A stretch of 64,000 nucleotides of DNA, taken from positions 186,001 to 250,000 of the forward strand of contig JAVFKD010000002.1 in NCBI GenBank assembly GCA_036429605.1, written 5' to 3'. Every line of letters starts with the position of its first letter. Position 1 is the stretch's first letter. Position numbers and translations under genes: made by a program. The notes beneath the pieces are model-generated. The model was not told where the DNA came from. It was given only the letters and a program-made list of their open reading frames with translations, and did no database searches. This DNA is from Cladobotryum mycophilum (Eukaryota > Ascomycota > Sordariomycetes > Hypocreales > Hypocreaceae). Shown in pieces: positions 23,283 through 33,691 of the stretch.

Positions 23283-24729
23283 CTAAGCCCACCTAATGCT
23301 TTCCTCGTCTACCAGGTTCCTACCCTGCAGCCAGCGCTCATCGAGCTCTATAGCTTTGCTCTTTGCTTCTCATAACCTTCCCTCGAACAAAAACTGCAAT
23401 CTAACTTACGGGAGCCCGCTGTCTCTGAAAGTCCGCTGCGAAATTTGTCGCCAGGGCCCCAGACTTGTGGATCAGGTAGGCACAGTTCATGCAAGGAGCG
23501 GTAAGATTGTTCCATACCACACCATTCCGAAGTAAGTCATATTGATTCACTGTGTGATCACGCATATAATCCCTTTGAAGGGCGAGGCCATATAGGTTCT
23601 TGTTCTTGTTTTTGTCACTAATTTGAAGTTAGCATTAATAAGAAAGGCTATGGGCTTGCAAAGGCCTATATACGGTACACACCTGAACATTTTCTCTGCG
23701 AATGGATACGTCTCAGCGCAGTTGCCGAATGGTTTGCCTGTACCGTTAGGTTTCACTTGATCAGGTGCTTTCTGGTTCTCGTAGTCGTTTTCCCTAACCA
23801 TCCCTCTAATCATCAACGATGAATAGAGCATGTGAAATCGGCGTCCCTGTACTACACTCTTGAAGGTGCCAGTTTCATGAGGGAGAAATGGGTCCCCGGA
23901 TAAAGCGGATCCAAGAAAGAACCATTTCTGTGGATTTGTACTGCGATCGTCATGCCATGTGCACTGGAACATGAACGGCCAAGTCCCCATTCCACTGCCT
24001 GGGTTAGGGTAGTGATAGGCTCCAAGGGCTTTGCCTGCGATGCGCGAGCACCATCTCCCATAGACGGCTGTCAGAGGTAAGAAATAGTTGTATTTGTTGG
24101 CAGCCTGGGGGGCGGGGCCGAGCAGACTGAGGAAGCATCCCAGAAGGTCGTAGGGACTGAAATAAGGAATCCGCACCTCAGCGTTTTTGGGTCCGCGGCC
24201 GTACTTGTTGGGCCACTCAATAAGTCTCCATTTGGACTTGGTTTGATCGGTGCCATCACCCCATTCCTCATTGGCTGAGCGTGGGAAATGAGATCTTGGC
24301 TGGAGATTGGGGTCATCGTAATTTACGCCGTCAGGAAGGCTGGCTATTGTCAGTCATCTACCGTCCTATGTCTCGACCATTCCGTCTCGTAAAAGTGTAA
24401 AACTAGAACAAAACGTTTGGAAAAGAGGGCAAAAGATTTGAGGTACGGACGACAGAGATTTCATCTTCGAATATATATCCTTGAGCATACTCTGGACGCC
24501 TGGGTCTAGGGCTCTGGGCCCACCTGTTTTGCCATTCATGACATCCTCAAGCCACTGGTAGATCTGTTGGATAATCAGTTTTATGTCCCAATAAAACTAG
24601 AAGAGAACAGCCCATGAGCGAGTTACAAGGACATACTTGATCAATGTCCCAATTATACGCAGTTTCGAACCATTTCTCTCCTGGCTTAGAGCCAAAGGCC
24701 GGGAGAAGAGAATGAAGAATCGGAATCAT
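23283..24729 (-). CDS. Deaminase-fold protein (CAE / PCxxC zinc motif)
   Basis: The proposed exons are 24729-24637, 24563 to about 24447, about 24343 to 23683, 23617-23410 and 23324-23283, giving roughly 365-370 residues. Most junctions have good donors, such as GTATGT, GTGTGT and GTAAGT, and acceptors. The second intron's exact ends are uncertain because the frames require a non-obvious donor near 24447-24451. The third coding block contains GNCAETYPFAEKM (CAE near 23720), and the next exon contains LTAPCMNCAYLI (PCxxC at about 23496-23482). This pair is the zinc-binding and catalytic signature of the cytidine-deaminase fold. The GNCAE...APCxNC style is closest to the YwqJ-like toxin-type deaminases of bacteria. 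The N-terminal 240 residues are unassigned and include WRLIEWPNKYGRGPKNAE. Substrate (nucleotide, RNA or DNA) is unknown. It is convergent with giant protein 2 and divergent from the small gene at 25.2 kb. Confidence 0.72.
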
Positions 24730-25167
24730 AGTTTATTTGACCTAGTATGTTTTGCTGAGCCACTCGAAGAGATAATGGAGGCCCCCTTTGGGCGTTCGCG
24801 TGAGCAATGCCGGTGTTATAGATCAAGGTGACGATCTAGATCGACAATTAGAAATAGAAACCTCCAGAAGCTAGGGGTCTAATGTTTGGCTTCTCGTCAC
24901 TGACTTCGGGCGGAAAATTGGTGGGGGCGCCAGAGACCCTGAAGGATATGAAGGTGAGGGGAAGTTGACTACGGGAATTCACTGAGGTGTTATCAGGATG
25001 CTGGAAGTACCGAGTACTCTTTTCATTCCGCTTGACGTTGATTATCCATTTGTAGCCAAAAATAAACTGGGAACCCGAAGTATGTCGTTATCCGTAGATT
25101 TAAGGAGGGGTCGTCTCCGGAGCTTGCGTCCAATTCCAACACTCAAGATTGACTGGCAAATTGCGCA
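24730..25167. promoter_or_regulatory. Divergent intergenic region, deaminase and small partner gene
   Basis: A 438-bp spacer between the start codons of two divergent genes, so it contains both promoters. No distinctive motif beyond a GTACCGAGTAC near-copy at about 25007-25017. Confidence 0.5.
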
Positions 25168-25702
25168 TTGATTCATAGACAAATCAGCGGGAAAATCTAT
25201 ACTACCTTTCAGGCATCTCAGCAACCAGCTATGGTGAGTACTCGTGTTCTACCTCGACAACACACCAACGCTTCTTGCGGGGCTGCCTCTTCGTCATGTT
25301 GTCTCACGTCTTTCCCCTTCCCCTCATCATCGGTCCCCTTGTTGCATATAGGATCAGGCTCTAACCGAAATTCAGGCTCCAATAACCAAACCACCCGATG
25401 GCTGGACTGTCGACACGGCCCAGATGGATACCACCTACTACTGGGGGGCCGATGGAGAGGGAACCTTGGCTGCCAAGGGTGTTGGGCTAAGCAACCCCGC
25501 ACCTCAGATGATCAGAACTCGCGACGCCGGTAGGGATGCATACATGTTCACGTGTGGGAATACATGCTACCTATGGAACATGATGACTGGTGACGTGTTC
25601 CAGTACGTCCAACCTGCAGATTTAAACGGGATTTTGACGGAGATGGGGAAGCCTCATGGTGGAGGGAGTGTGAAAAAGACTTTATTGCCGCAAACTTCAT
25701 AG
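25168..25702 (+). CDS. Small soluble protein, possible deaminase partner
   Basis: The main exon 25352-25702 encodes DQALTEIQAPITKPPDGWTV and on to a TAG at 25700-25702. It is preceded by a 118-bp intron, 25234-25351 (GTGAGT...ATATAG). The start is either ATG 25231-25233 placed directly before the intron (117 residues) or ATG 25168 (about 139 residues). Recognisable stretches are TTYYWGADGEGTLAAKGVG, RDAYMFTCGNTCYLWNMMTG and LNGILTEMGKPHGGGSVKK. There is no signal peptide or membrane helix. I do not recognise a named family. Because it is small, soluble and divergently linked to a deaminase-fold gene, an immunity- or partner-type role is conceivable, but this is only inference from position. 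Confidence 0.6.
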
Positions 25703-27425
25703 TGTAGATAAACTTAAGGTCACAATGAATAGGGGCGAATCATCTGGGCTAGAACAATAAATGGAGAGAGAAGCTTGTTTTGTGGCTCAAACGAGCTTTT
25801 GATGCAGTTATGTGATGGAGAACATCCCGTCTCGCCCCACCCCGATAAGCTCGCCAACAAGTTAGAATGCCTAGTTCCCGCTGCGGCCCGGACGGAATAG
25901 ATGATTGGCATTAGTGAGAGGGGACGAGGGGGTCGATTATGAGAGAAAAAAGGGAGAAGGGTGGGTGGGGGGTATAGCAATGAGAAAATAGAGCGGGGGT
26001 TGGACTCCAGCACGGGCACCGAGGAGGGGTAGGTCATATGAGGTTAGTAGAAGCATGCAGGAAACCTGTTTTCTACAGCATCCTCTTGTTATTGAGCAGG
26101 AAAGGGGTTCTGGTTTACCTTTCAATATTGACAGCCATAGTATGTTTGTTGGATTCAGATGAGGGGAAATACGCACGTGGGCTACCCCGCTTCAGTTTGG
26201 TGGAGTGTTGGTAATGTTGGTCTAACCACAAATTGAGAGGTCGACTTCGGAATGGCATCTTGACGCGGACACATACAGACACCGGTAATCAATTCCAAAA
26301 CATTGTACAAGTATCTGTCGAGATCAACAATCCAATAGACTAAAGTGCGGGGGATATGACAAACGTGGGTTCTGAGCACCAAGGAGAAAGTTCCCGGAAA
26401 AAATCCCGCGCTGAGTCTACAATCAACGACCACACCCAAGTAGAGCTTGGCCATGATACCATACTTGGCGGAGTTGACGGAGGAGACAACCAGGACCACA
26501 GACATATAGAACACCACCACGTGTTCAACTTGGCATTGAGATGGTGTAGCGTGTCCCCGTCGGCAACTTCGCGACGGACCTTTGCAGCAATGAGCTAGAA
26601 TATGCAGCACACGTTGAAACTGCCAGCGTGCTGGATAAGCAATTTATGCACTTCCAGCGGCCAATCGAATTTTTTTGGAACATGTACCTTATACGAAGAT
26701 CTAGAGTAGGGAAGACACATGTCATCGAGTAATATACTCACTCATTGAAGAAACGGAGGAGTTCTGATGTATGGTTCCAGCGGCATCGACAATGAGTGAC
26801 TGCGTGTGTCATGTGCTGGCACCGAGGGGCGCCGAGGAAGGAAAACCCTTAAAAAAACGCGACAACCACAGTTAGAAAGAGGCCAAGAATTGAAACCGTC
26901 ACCAATTAAGACCTACCTGCGAGAAAGCTATGATATCGCTACGCATTATGCACTCATTCACTCCCTTGTGACCTAACTCCTGACAGCGGGATAGATCTTG
27001 AGGAGAAGGGGGGGGGGTTCTTAGACAAGGTTTCGCAGCGACTCGTCTGTCCACTGTCCATCGGTTGCGAAGATTTACAGGAAACTATCGGTGATTTCAC
27101 CTTTCTACGTCATCAGGGAAGTGCCTTGCTTTGTTCATACGTGTTGGCCAAAGTAAATAGTTGAACATCGTCTGACTGTCGCGTACTTATACTACCTCAT
27201 AAAGAAAAGCAAAACGAGATCAATCACACAACTATAAGGGCCGGTATTGAACAAATACACACGTTTAGGGAAATATGAGGTAGGAAAAATAGAATTGAGG
27301 CCAAAGGTCAGCATATTGAACATCGCATCTGCTATTTATTTAAACTACGAAGTGTAAGGTTTAGAAAATGCAGCGTAGCCCACAGCACCACAAGAGAACC
27401 AATTCCTCCATCTTTTTTTCACTAT
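25703..27425. other. Intergenic, possible decayed sequence
   Basis: About 1.7 kb. The minus strand between 26180 and 26725 has overlapping frames with hydrophobic stretches (for example VFYMSVVLVVSSVNSAKYG and RTLVYWIVDLDRYLYN), which might be a broken membrane-protein gene. I cannot assign a family or build a spliced model. A G-run lies at about 27010. Confidence 0.35.
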
Positions 27426-28460
27426 TCACTGCGGCACCACCGGGTCACGAACGATGGTAAATGTACCGGCCGTATTGTCCTTCGCCACATAAAACACATT
27501 ATTGAACCCATCGGTCACTGTGACAGACAACTGGCTGACGCCAACCTTGTCACTGTTGGGGACAGGCTCGGAAGCTCCCCACTCACCCTTAATCTTGGTA
27601 ATTCGACGCAAGTTGCGTGAATAGTCGTAGTAGTACAGGTAAGTAATGCCAAAGTTGAGGACGACAGCCACTGATGTGTTAGGCCTGGCATCGTCGGTAT
27701 TCGAGATGTCGTAGGCTATCAAAAACGTTAGTACGAAGAACGTGGGTTAAGAGGTGGCTGTTGATGGAAGACTCACCTTCCTGCAAAGTGACGTTGAATT
27801 CCTTCAGGTGATTCTGGTTGCCCTCTTGGTAGATAACAAAACGCTGGACAGCTAATTCGTCTGCATAGGCGGCCAGTGAGGAATTGAGAGTAATGTCCTC
27901 AAGCATTGGAAAGGGTTGCTTGGTGCTGTTCTGGAGGTCCCACTCTTGCAATGACACGCCATTCGTGGCAGTGGTACTAGAAAGGGGAAAATCAAGAATA
28001 TGTCAGTCTTCTCATCTCCGTATTCCACCCCTCGAAGTAGTCACAGGACAGAAATAATCGTAACTCACTCTAGGTAATACAACCAGGCGTTGTTTTGAGA
28101 TGAAGAAAATGCAATGGTTTTGTTGGCTAAACTTGTGGTATCTATCTTTTTGTATATAGGAGACACGACAGAGACCTGATTGACAGTTGCGATGGTGGCA
28201 GTCCCTGTAAGTCGAGGTGTGGTGATGGCGAAAACGAAGTTGACATTGTTGTAAGTACCACCGGCTATTTCGGATGGATTGAAAATGTAACCTGGATAAT
28301 CGTCCAGACTGGACGCCCAGATTTCCGGGTCTAGAATTTTGTCGTCCTTGGCATTCTTTATGGCGAGAGAGAGCTGCGCGGAGTCGTTGTTATAGTAGAG
28401 GCTGATGCTGTCTTGATCACCCGACAACAGGGCATTGGAGATGGCTGCAATGGCAGGCAT
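27426..28460 (-). CDS. Beta-propeller lectin-like protein (fungal fucose-lectin type)
   Basis: Three exons, 28460-28069, 27976-27777 and 27715-27426, with introns of 92 bp (GTGAGT...TTCTAG) and 61 bp (GTGAGT...GATAG), give 293 residues. The text has several repeats with short YY and aromatic strands: SISLYYNNDSAQLSLAIKN, NAWLYYLDTTATNGVSL, YLYYYDYSRNLRRITKIKG and SQLSVTVTDGFNNVFYVAK. This pattern and the length of about 300 residues fit the six-bladed propeller of the Aleuria/Aspergillus fucose-specific lectins, whose blades bind fucose. There is no signal peptide, as in those lectins. Sugar-binding residues cannot be checked without an alignment, so fucose specificity is not claimed. It lies inside the island between the deaminase pair and giant protein 3. 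Gene model is strong, family call moderate. Confidence 0.66.
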
Positions 28461-29841
28461 GATGATTTTGAGTTGAACGAGATGAAAAATATTTTGTTGA
28501 TTGTGTCCAAATGAGATGGAAGTGATGTTCTATCTTTTGCAGTTTCATAGCTAGTTATGAGGTTACGGTGGCCCTTCATATATGATATTGCTCTCTGTTT
28601 TGACTTGGGACTTTGGACCAAGGATTCTTGGTACTAGATCAACCAAACGCCTCATGAATGAAGACAGCTGGCGGGAATGCAACATCGCGAGTATGCCGCA
28701 GTGACTCACTACCCCTCTAACGGAGGTTCATCATCATAACCACGTATGGGTTACTCCTCACGGCTTGATTCTCGTTCTGGCATGTGATGTCTCAAAGTAT
28801 AGCGGGAGATGCATCTCTTGCAGGCAATATTTTTCTACCCAATGCAACTCCTAGCATATCCGCCGCATGCAGATTACCGGTCAGAGTATTCCGTACAGCG
28901 GGGCGAAACTTGCACAATTGAGGGGTTAAAGCAGCAAGCAACGGTGATTGGTATGAAGCCTAGCCAATATATCATGATATCAACACCAATTGTTATCGTC
29001 ATAGAACCCACTCTTGTTGAGAGTGAAGCCTCGGCACCGACTTGCATATGCAGGCCAAACAGGATTGAGGCATGGGGTAGCTAGACAGCGTCCAGATTGG
29101 CGAAGTTTGGTGTTGAGCCAATGTGGCGAGTTTGGTTGGTGAATGATGCTGTATCCGATGCTACGCAAATGCAAAAGTCCCTCCGCGGCTAGAGTAGCTG
29201 AGGGGTTGTGACCATTGTTTGTGGGGAGGCTGCAAGGCGGGCGCCAAGAGGGTGTTTTGCTATTTCAAATAAATTGGAGGGGTATGCATAAGGGGCTGTG
29301 GATGTGCGTGTAGTACGACCTAAAAATAGAGGAGTTAGAGAGACAAGAAAAGATGCAGCTGATTAATGCAACATATCAGACTAGATATATGAAACAAAAA
29401 TAAAAGGATAGAAGAAAATAAGAAAATAAATAAATAAACATAGAATAAAAATAAAAATAGAATAAAATAAAATATTAAACACATTATTCTTTAATCTATT
29501 ATACAAAACTATTATTCAATGATACGCATCGTGGTGCACTCTTTTAGTCGTGGCATCCTTTACTATGATGGCTTAAGCAGTTTCTAATTTTCTCTTGTCG
29601 TAACTGGGTATACGTTATCGTTCTTCAACCCTTCGGTCTTGAGTGAACATTCGCATGACAAATTACTGAAGAACTGATAACCCCGATAATTGGGTTGCCT
29701 ACACCAAGAGACGAATGCAAACCTCATCTGCGAGTTCTAGCTTGAGACTCAATTGTTCTTCTTTTCCCTACGAGTGAAACAGGCTGCAAAGATACAGAGA
29801 CTGGGTTCTAAACCACACTCCGCAGTAGCAACTGTTTCACA
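28461..29841. other. Intergenic with AT-rich block
   Basis: About 1.4 kb without a gene. The stretch 29386-29520 is strongly AT-rich and A-biased (repeated AAATAAATAAAT and AAAATAAAAATAG words). It should hold the promoter of giant protein 3. Confidence 0.5.
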
Positions 29842-32800
29842 ATGGCCATCTTCCCTGGTGGGAAAAGCACTCGTGTCAACTCTCCTCGCCATTTAACCAT
29901 TCGGCATGCTAGGCGGATCGTCGCCACCCGCCAGCGCCAGGCTCGGAGTCTCCTCCAAAGCGAAGCGCCTCCTACTACTCAAGATGATACCGGTGATGGA
30001 ACTGACCCACTGCCGTTTGTCCAGACTCGGAGTCTTCTCCTAGGCGCTGCTCCTCCTGCCTCTCTAGATGGTAGTGGTGATGAAATCGATCCGCTACCAC
30101 CAGGCCAGGAACAGCTTAACTCATTCTGGGCACCCGGTCTAGAAGCCGGCAAACAGCACCGTATCACCGTGTCACAAACAATCGACGCGCAAAACGGTGA
30201 ACCACAGCTGGTGTTGGAGGCAGAGCAAGACTTCTTCGTGGACGCGCCGCAGTTCTCTCTACCAAAAGGAACTGTGCACTCAACGTATCCTCCCTCCGGT
30301 TACAGTGATGATCACCGAATCCTACCGCACATCGTCCTCACTGACCCTCACCTCCCATGGGAGCGATTGGGGAGCCCAAAGGCTGGAACCAATTTTGATT
30401 TGAGGCAAAAGGTAGCCTCGATAGCGGCCGGGTCCGGCGAAGGGCCCGTACGTAACCGTGTGCCATGGTTGGCCATCTTTTCGTTCTCACAAGATGAACT
30501 GCGGCTACCACCTGAGGATCTAAACGATCCAACAAGCATCTTTCAGACTACCAGCGCAGGCGTCATCAAGCCTGTGAAGCAGTCATCCACCATGACAGTC
30601 AATATGAGCATCGCGGACCTTTGGCAGCTCAAGGACACTGTCGCCTCGCCGGTGACGCCGGATCTGGGCCCGGACACTATGAAAGATAGCCGAGGAGACT
30701 TCATCTTCGTGAAACCAGACCTGTTCACCAGCCTATTCTCAACTTTTGACCAAAACGGCAAAAGGGTTGTACCAGCTGTGCCAGACACAAGCCAGTACCA
30801 ATACTTGTCGCATGTACGCAAGATCAATGGGTCAGGTATGGCTCTGGCAGGTGTAGAGGACACTGCGGTATTCAGTATCGTTATTGGCAACCGGTCGGGT
30901 CCGTTGGACAACGCCACACCAACTACAATGTGTGTACACCTAGTGTCAATCGAGGGCGTCGAGGCGATGACATTACCCATCACGAGTCAACGCTACGTAG
31001 CCTTATGTTCGTTGTATAGTTGGAACTATACTGTCCTGCCGCCCAACACACTCAATGTGCCTGATGCATTCGATCACCTAGGCAGCACGCTGGATGTATT
31101 GCGTGCGCCTGAACGCATCATCGCTCCGCTGCGAAGCTCGGCCGACAGAATCCAACAGCGCGTCGCCAGCCGACTTGACGATGGCTACACTTTGGTCAAG
31201 TATCGCACACAGACAGGCGAGGCCACTGTCGCACTCTATCGTGGGCCATTTACTCCCACTATTGTGCCTCAGCTGGAAAACTTAAACAACTGCTCCAATT
31301 CAGGGGTTGACCTCCAGATCCTCGATAAGGATTTAGGAATCATGGACATCACGTACTCGGTGGCGTGGCAGGTCGGCCGCACTATGGCTCTTGGCGACGA
31401 AGTATTCACTGCCGCGTTGGGTCGTCTGAGAACGTCTATCCACCACCCAGCTGCCAGCGCTGCTAAACTACAGACTCTGAAGGACGTCAACGATAGTGCT
31501 ATCCGCACTAAAACTGAATTGCTTGGAGACCTACCCAATATGGTGAAGAGTCTGGCAGCTATCCACATGAACAGCACCAACAGCGGAAACAATGGCAGCG
31601 GGTCAACCCCACCAGCGCCGCCAGATCAGCCAACCTTTTCCCCTGGAGGGACGAAGAAGCGCTGGTTCCGACCGAAACTTGGCAACGATGATCTGCCCGA
31701 CCTGTCTCTCACATCCCCCTCCATTGGGGCAAAGTATCCTGCTGCTGCACTCAAAGTAGCCCGCTCGCTTGCGCAGAGCAAGTCGGGAGGCTTGTATAAT
31801 GAGTTGAACAATCCACTGTCAACAGATTGGATGATTGTCCAGTCGTGGCTGATGGATCGCATGTTCTTGGTTGGTGTGCCGGCACATTGTCTAATACCCG
31901 ATCCAACATACCTAGAAACTGAGAGCTTGCGTTTCTTCCGCATCGATGCCAATTGGGTAGATGCGCTTCTTGATGGTGCTTTGTCCATAGGCAATCACTG
32001 GGGCGACGACCAAGATCGTGTGGCCATCAAGCAGGCGCTCAATGACTACATTAGCCACACACCCGAGGGACTCAACCACCCCGTACAAATCCCCACATAT
32101 GGCTTCTATCTACGCTCTGATCTGGTGACAATGTTTCCAGATCTGCGTGTAGAAGTTCTGGCTGATGATGACGCCATAGTTGCCTCCGGTGACACCCCTC
32201 CTGCCGGGGCCCCATTGCTACGGCATGAAATTGTGACAGACGGCGTGATGATGGCCTTTATGGATCGTATCCCTGGATCAGCGCAATTTTCTAGCCTCGT
32301 ATTCACGCAACCAGCACACCAACAACGGTTTGCTGTAGCACGAGGACTAGACACCACGCAAATTAAGGTTGACATCCGGCGACAGTACACAGTGGACCAG
32401 ACCATTCGTGGGGCGGACAAGAACAGACAGTATCCGCTTCAGGAGATTATCTACCAACCGACAGGCACGCAGTCCACAGACAACATCTTTATCTGGGACA
32501 CTGAGCCTGGAAAAGGACTTAACGACCTCCGCATCCTGCGGTTGCCACACTTTGCTGATGTTCAACTACAGACGCTGCAAGAGAAAATGGGGACATACAA
32601 TGATGGGGTAGGAGACAAGCCATATTTCCATGACGATACTGCTACTTCGGCGTTGTTTTCTATGCAACTAAATGATCCCATCTACAGTCTCACCATCGAT
32701 CTCCAGGCCCATCCGACGCCGGCAAGAATTGCCAGCCTGGCGTCCCCTAGTAATGCACCTAGCCCTGAGATAAGAACTCTGAGGCAGCTTGGGGCCGCTG

Positions 32801-33576
32801 GAGTAAAGAAACTTACTGTCAAGGGTCGGTCGACTCCTAGTGGCGCACCACCCTCCCAGCCCAAAGTCGCGTTGAGCACTGAAGCTGTCACTGATGAAGC
32901 TCCGACGTTCCAACGCCGTGAGAACTACACTCCCACCATGGCAGCTCTCTCTAAAAACTTGGCTCCTCACGTTCGTGCCCTCAGGGCTCTCTCCAGTGAT
33001 AACTTCCCTGCCCCTCCCATGAGCCGCTCAGCTAGCGGCCCAGCGGGGCCGCCCACGTACGACATCCGCCTCGGCAGCAATATTGTCAATCACTGGGACA
33101 TAATCACACTTGGAACGCCCAACTTGCCGCAAGATCTACTCTTCTCAATTCTGGTGAACCAGGATCCGATCAACCAATATAAATTGGTAGAGTTAGACGT
33201 GCAGATCCAGCTAGGCACCAACCAGAACAACTATTTGATGAACAATTATACGGGTCCCGGAGCAATCATGTTGACAAATCTACGTTTCAATGTCCTACCC
33301 TCTCTGATTGTTGACGGCAATCAGTCCGTGCTGCTCCTTCGGATACTTCCACGCGCCGCGAAGGGATGGATTGATGCCACATCTGTGACCGAATTGGGAT
33401 TCTTACTCGGACTCGCTAGCCTTAACGAGTCAACAAACAAGGTGAACCAAATACCTATACAGTCATGGGCTGACTATTGCAAAGACTCTCAGAACCCCGA
33501 CATAGGGCCGGACAACATTATCAGAATCCAAAATGAACACACGCTGGTAACTGTGCTGAATCCCAATCAGACATAA
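29842..33576 (+). CDS. Giant protein 3 (1244 aa), unknown function
   Basis: A single uninterrupted exon of 1244 codons starting at the ATG in CACAATGGCC. The first 30 residues are basic (RHLTIRHARRIVATRQRQAR) and do not form a signal peptide. Residues 35-89 contain two copies of a repeat of about 27 residues beginning RSLL and ending DPLP. Then come FFVDAPQFSLPKGTVHSTYPP and DHRILPHIVLTDPHLPWERL, followed by VPWLAIFSFSQDEL. This order (DAP.F.LP...FPP...LPH..L....LPWER...PWLA) is one I associate with bacterial hypothetical proteins; its function is not known to me. A Ser/Gly/Pro-rich spacer lies near residue 575-595. The C-terminus has VNHWDIITLGTPNLPQDLLF. There is no membrane segment. Together with giant proteins 1 and 2 it probably forms one functional set. 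Confidence 0.85.
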   Translation: MAIFPGGKSTRVNSPRHLTIRHARRIVATRQRQARSLLQSEAPPTTQDDTGDGTDPLPFVQTRSLLLGAAPPASLDGSGDEIDPLPPGQEQLNSFWAPGLEAGKQHRITVSQTIDAQNGEPQLVLEAEQDFFVDAPQFSLPKGTVHSTYPPSGYSDDHRILPHIVLTDPHLPWERLGSPKAGTNFDLRQKVASIAAGSGEGPVRNRVPWLAIFSFSQDELRLPPEDLNDPTSIFQTTSAGVIKPVKQSSTMTVNMSIADLWQLKDTVASPVTPDLGPDTMKDSRGDFIFVKPDLFTSLFSTFDQNGKRVVPAVPDTSQYQYLSHVRKINGSGMALAGVEDTAVFSIVIGNRSGPLDNATPTTMCVHLVSIEGVEAMTLPITSQRYVALCSLYSWNYTVLPPNTLNVPDAFDHLGSTLDVLRAPERIIAPLRSSADRIQQRVASRLDDGYTLVKYRTQTGEATVALYRGPFTPTIVPQLENLNNCSNSGVDLQILDKDLGIMDITYSVAWQVGRTMALGDEVFTAALGRLRTSIHHPAASAAKLQTLKDVNDSAIRTKTELLGDLPNMVKSLAAIHMNSTNSGNNGSGSTPPAPPDQPTFSPGGTKKRWFRPKLGNDDLPDLSLTSPSIGAKYPAAALKVARSLAQSKSGGLYNELNNPLSTDWMIVQSWLMDRMFLVGVPAHCLIPDPTYLETESLRFFRIDANWVDALLDGALSIGNHWGDDQDRVAIKQALNDYISHTPEGLNHPVQIPTYGFYLRSDLVTMFPDLRVEVLADDDAIVASGDTPPAGAPLLRHEIVTDGVMMAFMDRIPGSAQFSSLVFTQPAHQQRFAVARGLDTTQIKVDIRRQYTVDQTIRGADKNRQYPLQEIIYQPTGTQSTDNIFIWDTEPGKGLNDLRILRLPHFADVQLQTLQEKMGTYNDGVGDKPYFHDDTATSALFSMQLNDPIYSLTIDLQAHPTPARIASLASPSNAPSPEIRTLRQLGAAGVKKLTVKGRSTPSGAPPSQPKVALSTEAVTDEAPTFQRRENYTPTMAALSKNLAPHVRALRALSSDNFPAPPMSRSASGPAGPPTYDIRLGSNIVNHWDIITLGTPNLPQDLLFSILVNQDPINQYKLVELDVQIQLGTNQNNYLMNNYTGPGAIMLTNLRFNVLPSLIVDGNQSVLLLRILPRAAKGWIDATSVTELGFLLGLASLNESTNKVNQIPIQSWADYCKDSQNPDIGPDNIIRIQNEHTLVTVLNPNQT
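29944..30108 (+). repeat. Tandem coding repeat in giant protein 3
   Basis: Two diverged units (29944-30024 and 30028-30108), each about 27 codons. The peptides start RSLLQSEAPP and RSLLLGAAPP and end DPLPFVQ and DPLPPGQ. This indicates an internal duplication near the N-terminus. Confidence 0.75.
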
Positions 33577-33691
33577 CCGGACAGTGCTCTCCGCCACAGT
33601 TTGCCTCTTTCTTATGATTAGATATAGCAGACACGCAGATATGGATACTTAAGTAGCTCTTAAAATAGTTCTTCCGTGATAGTAGAACAAT

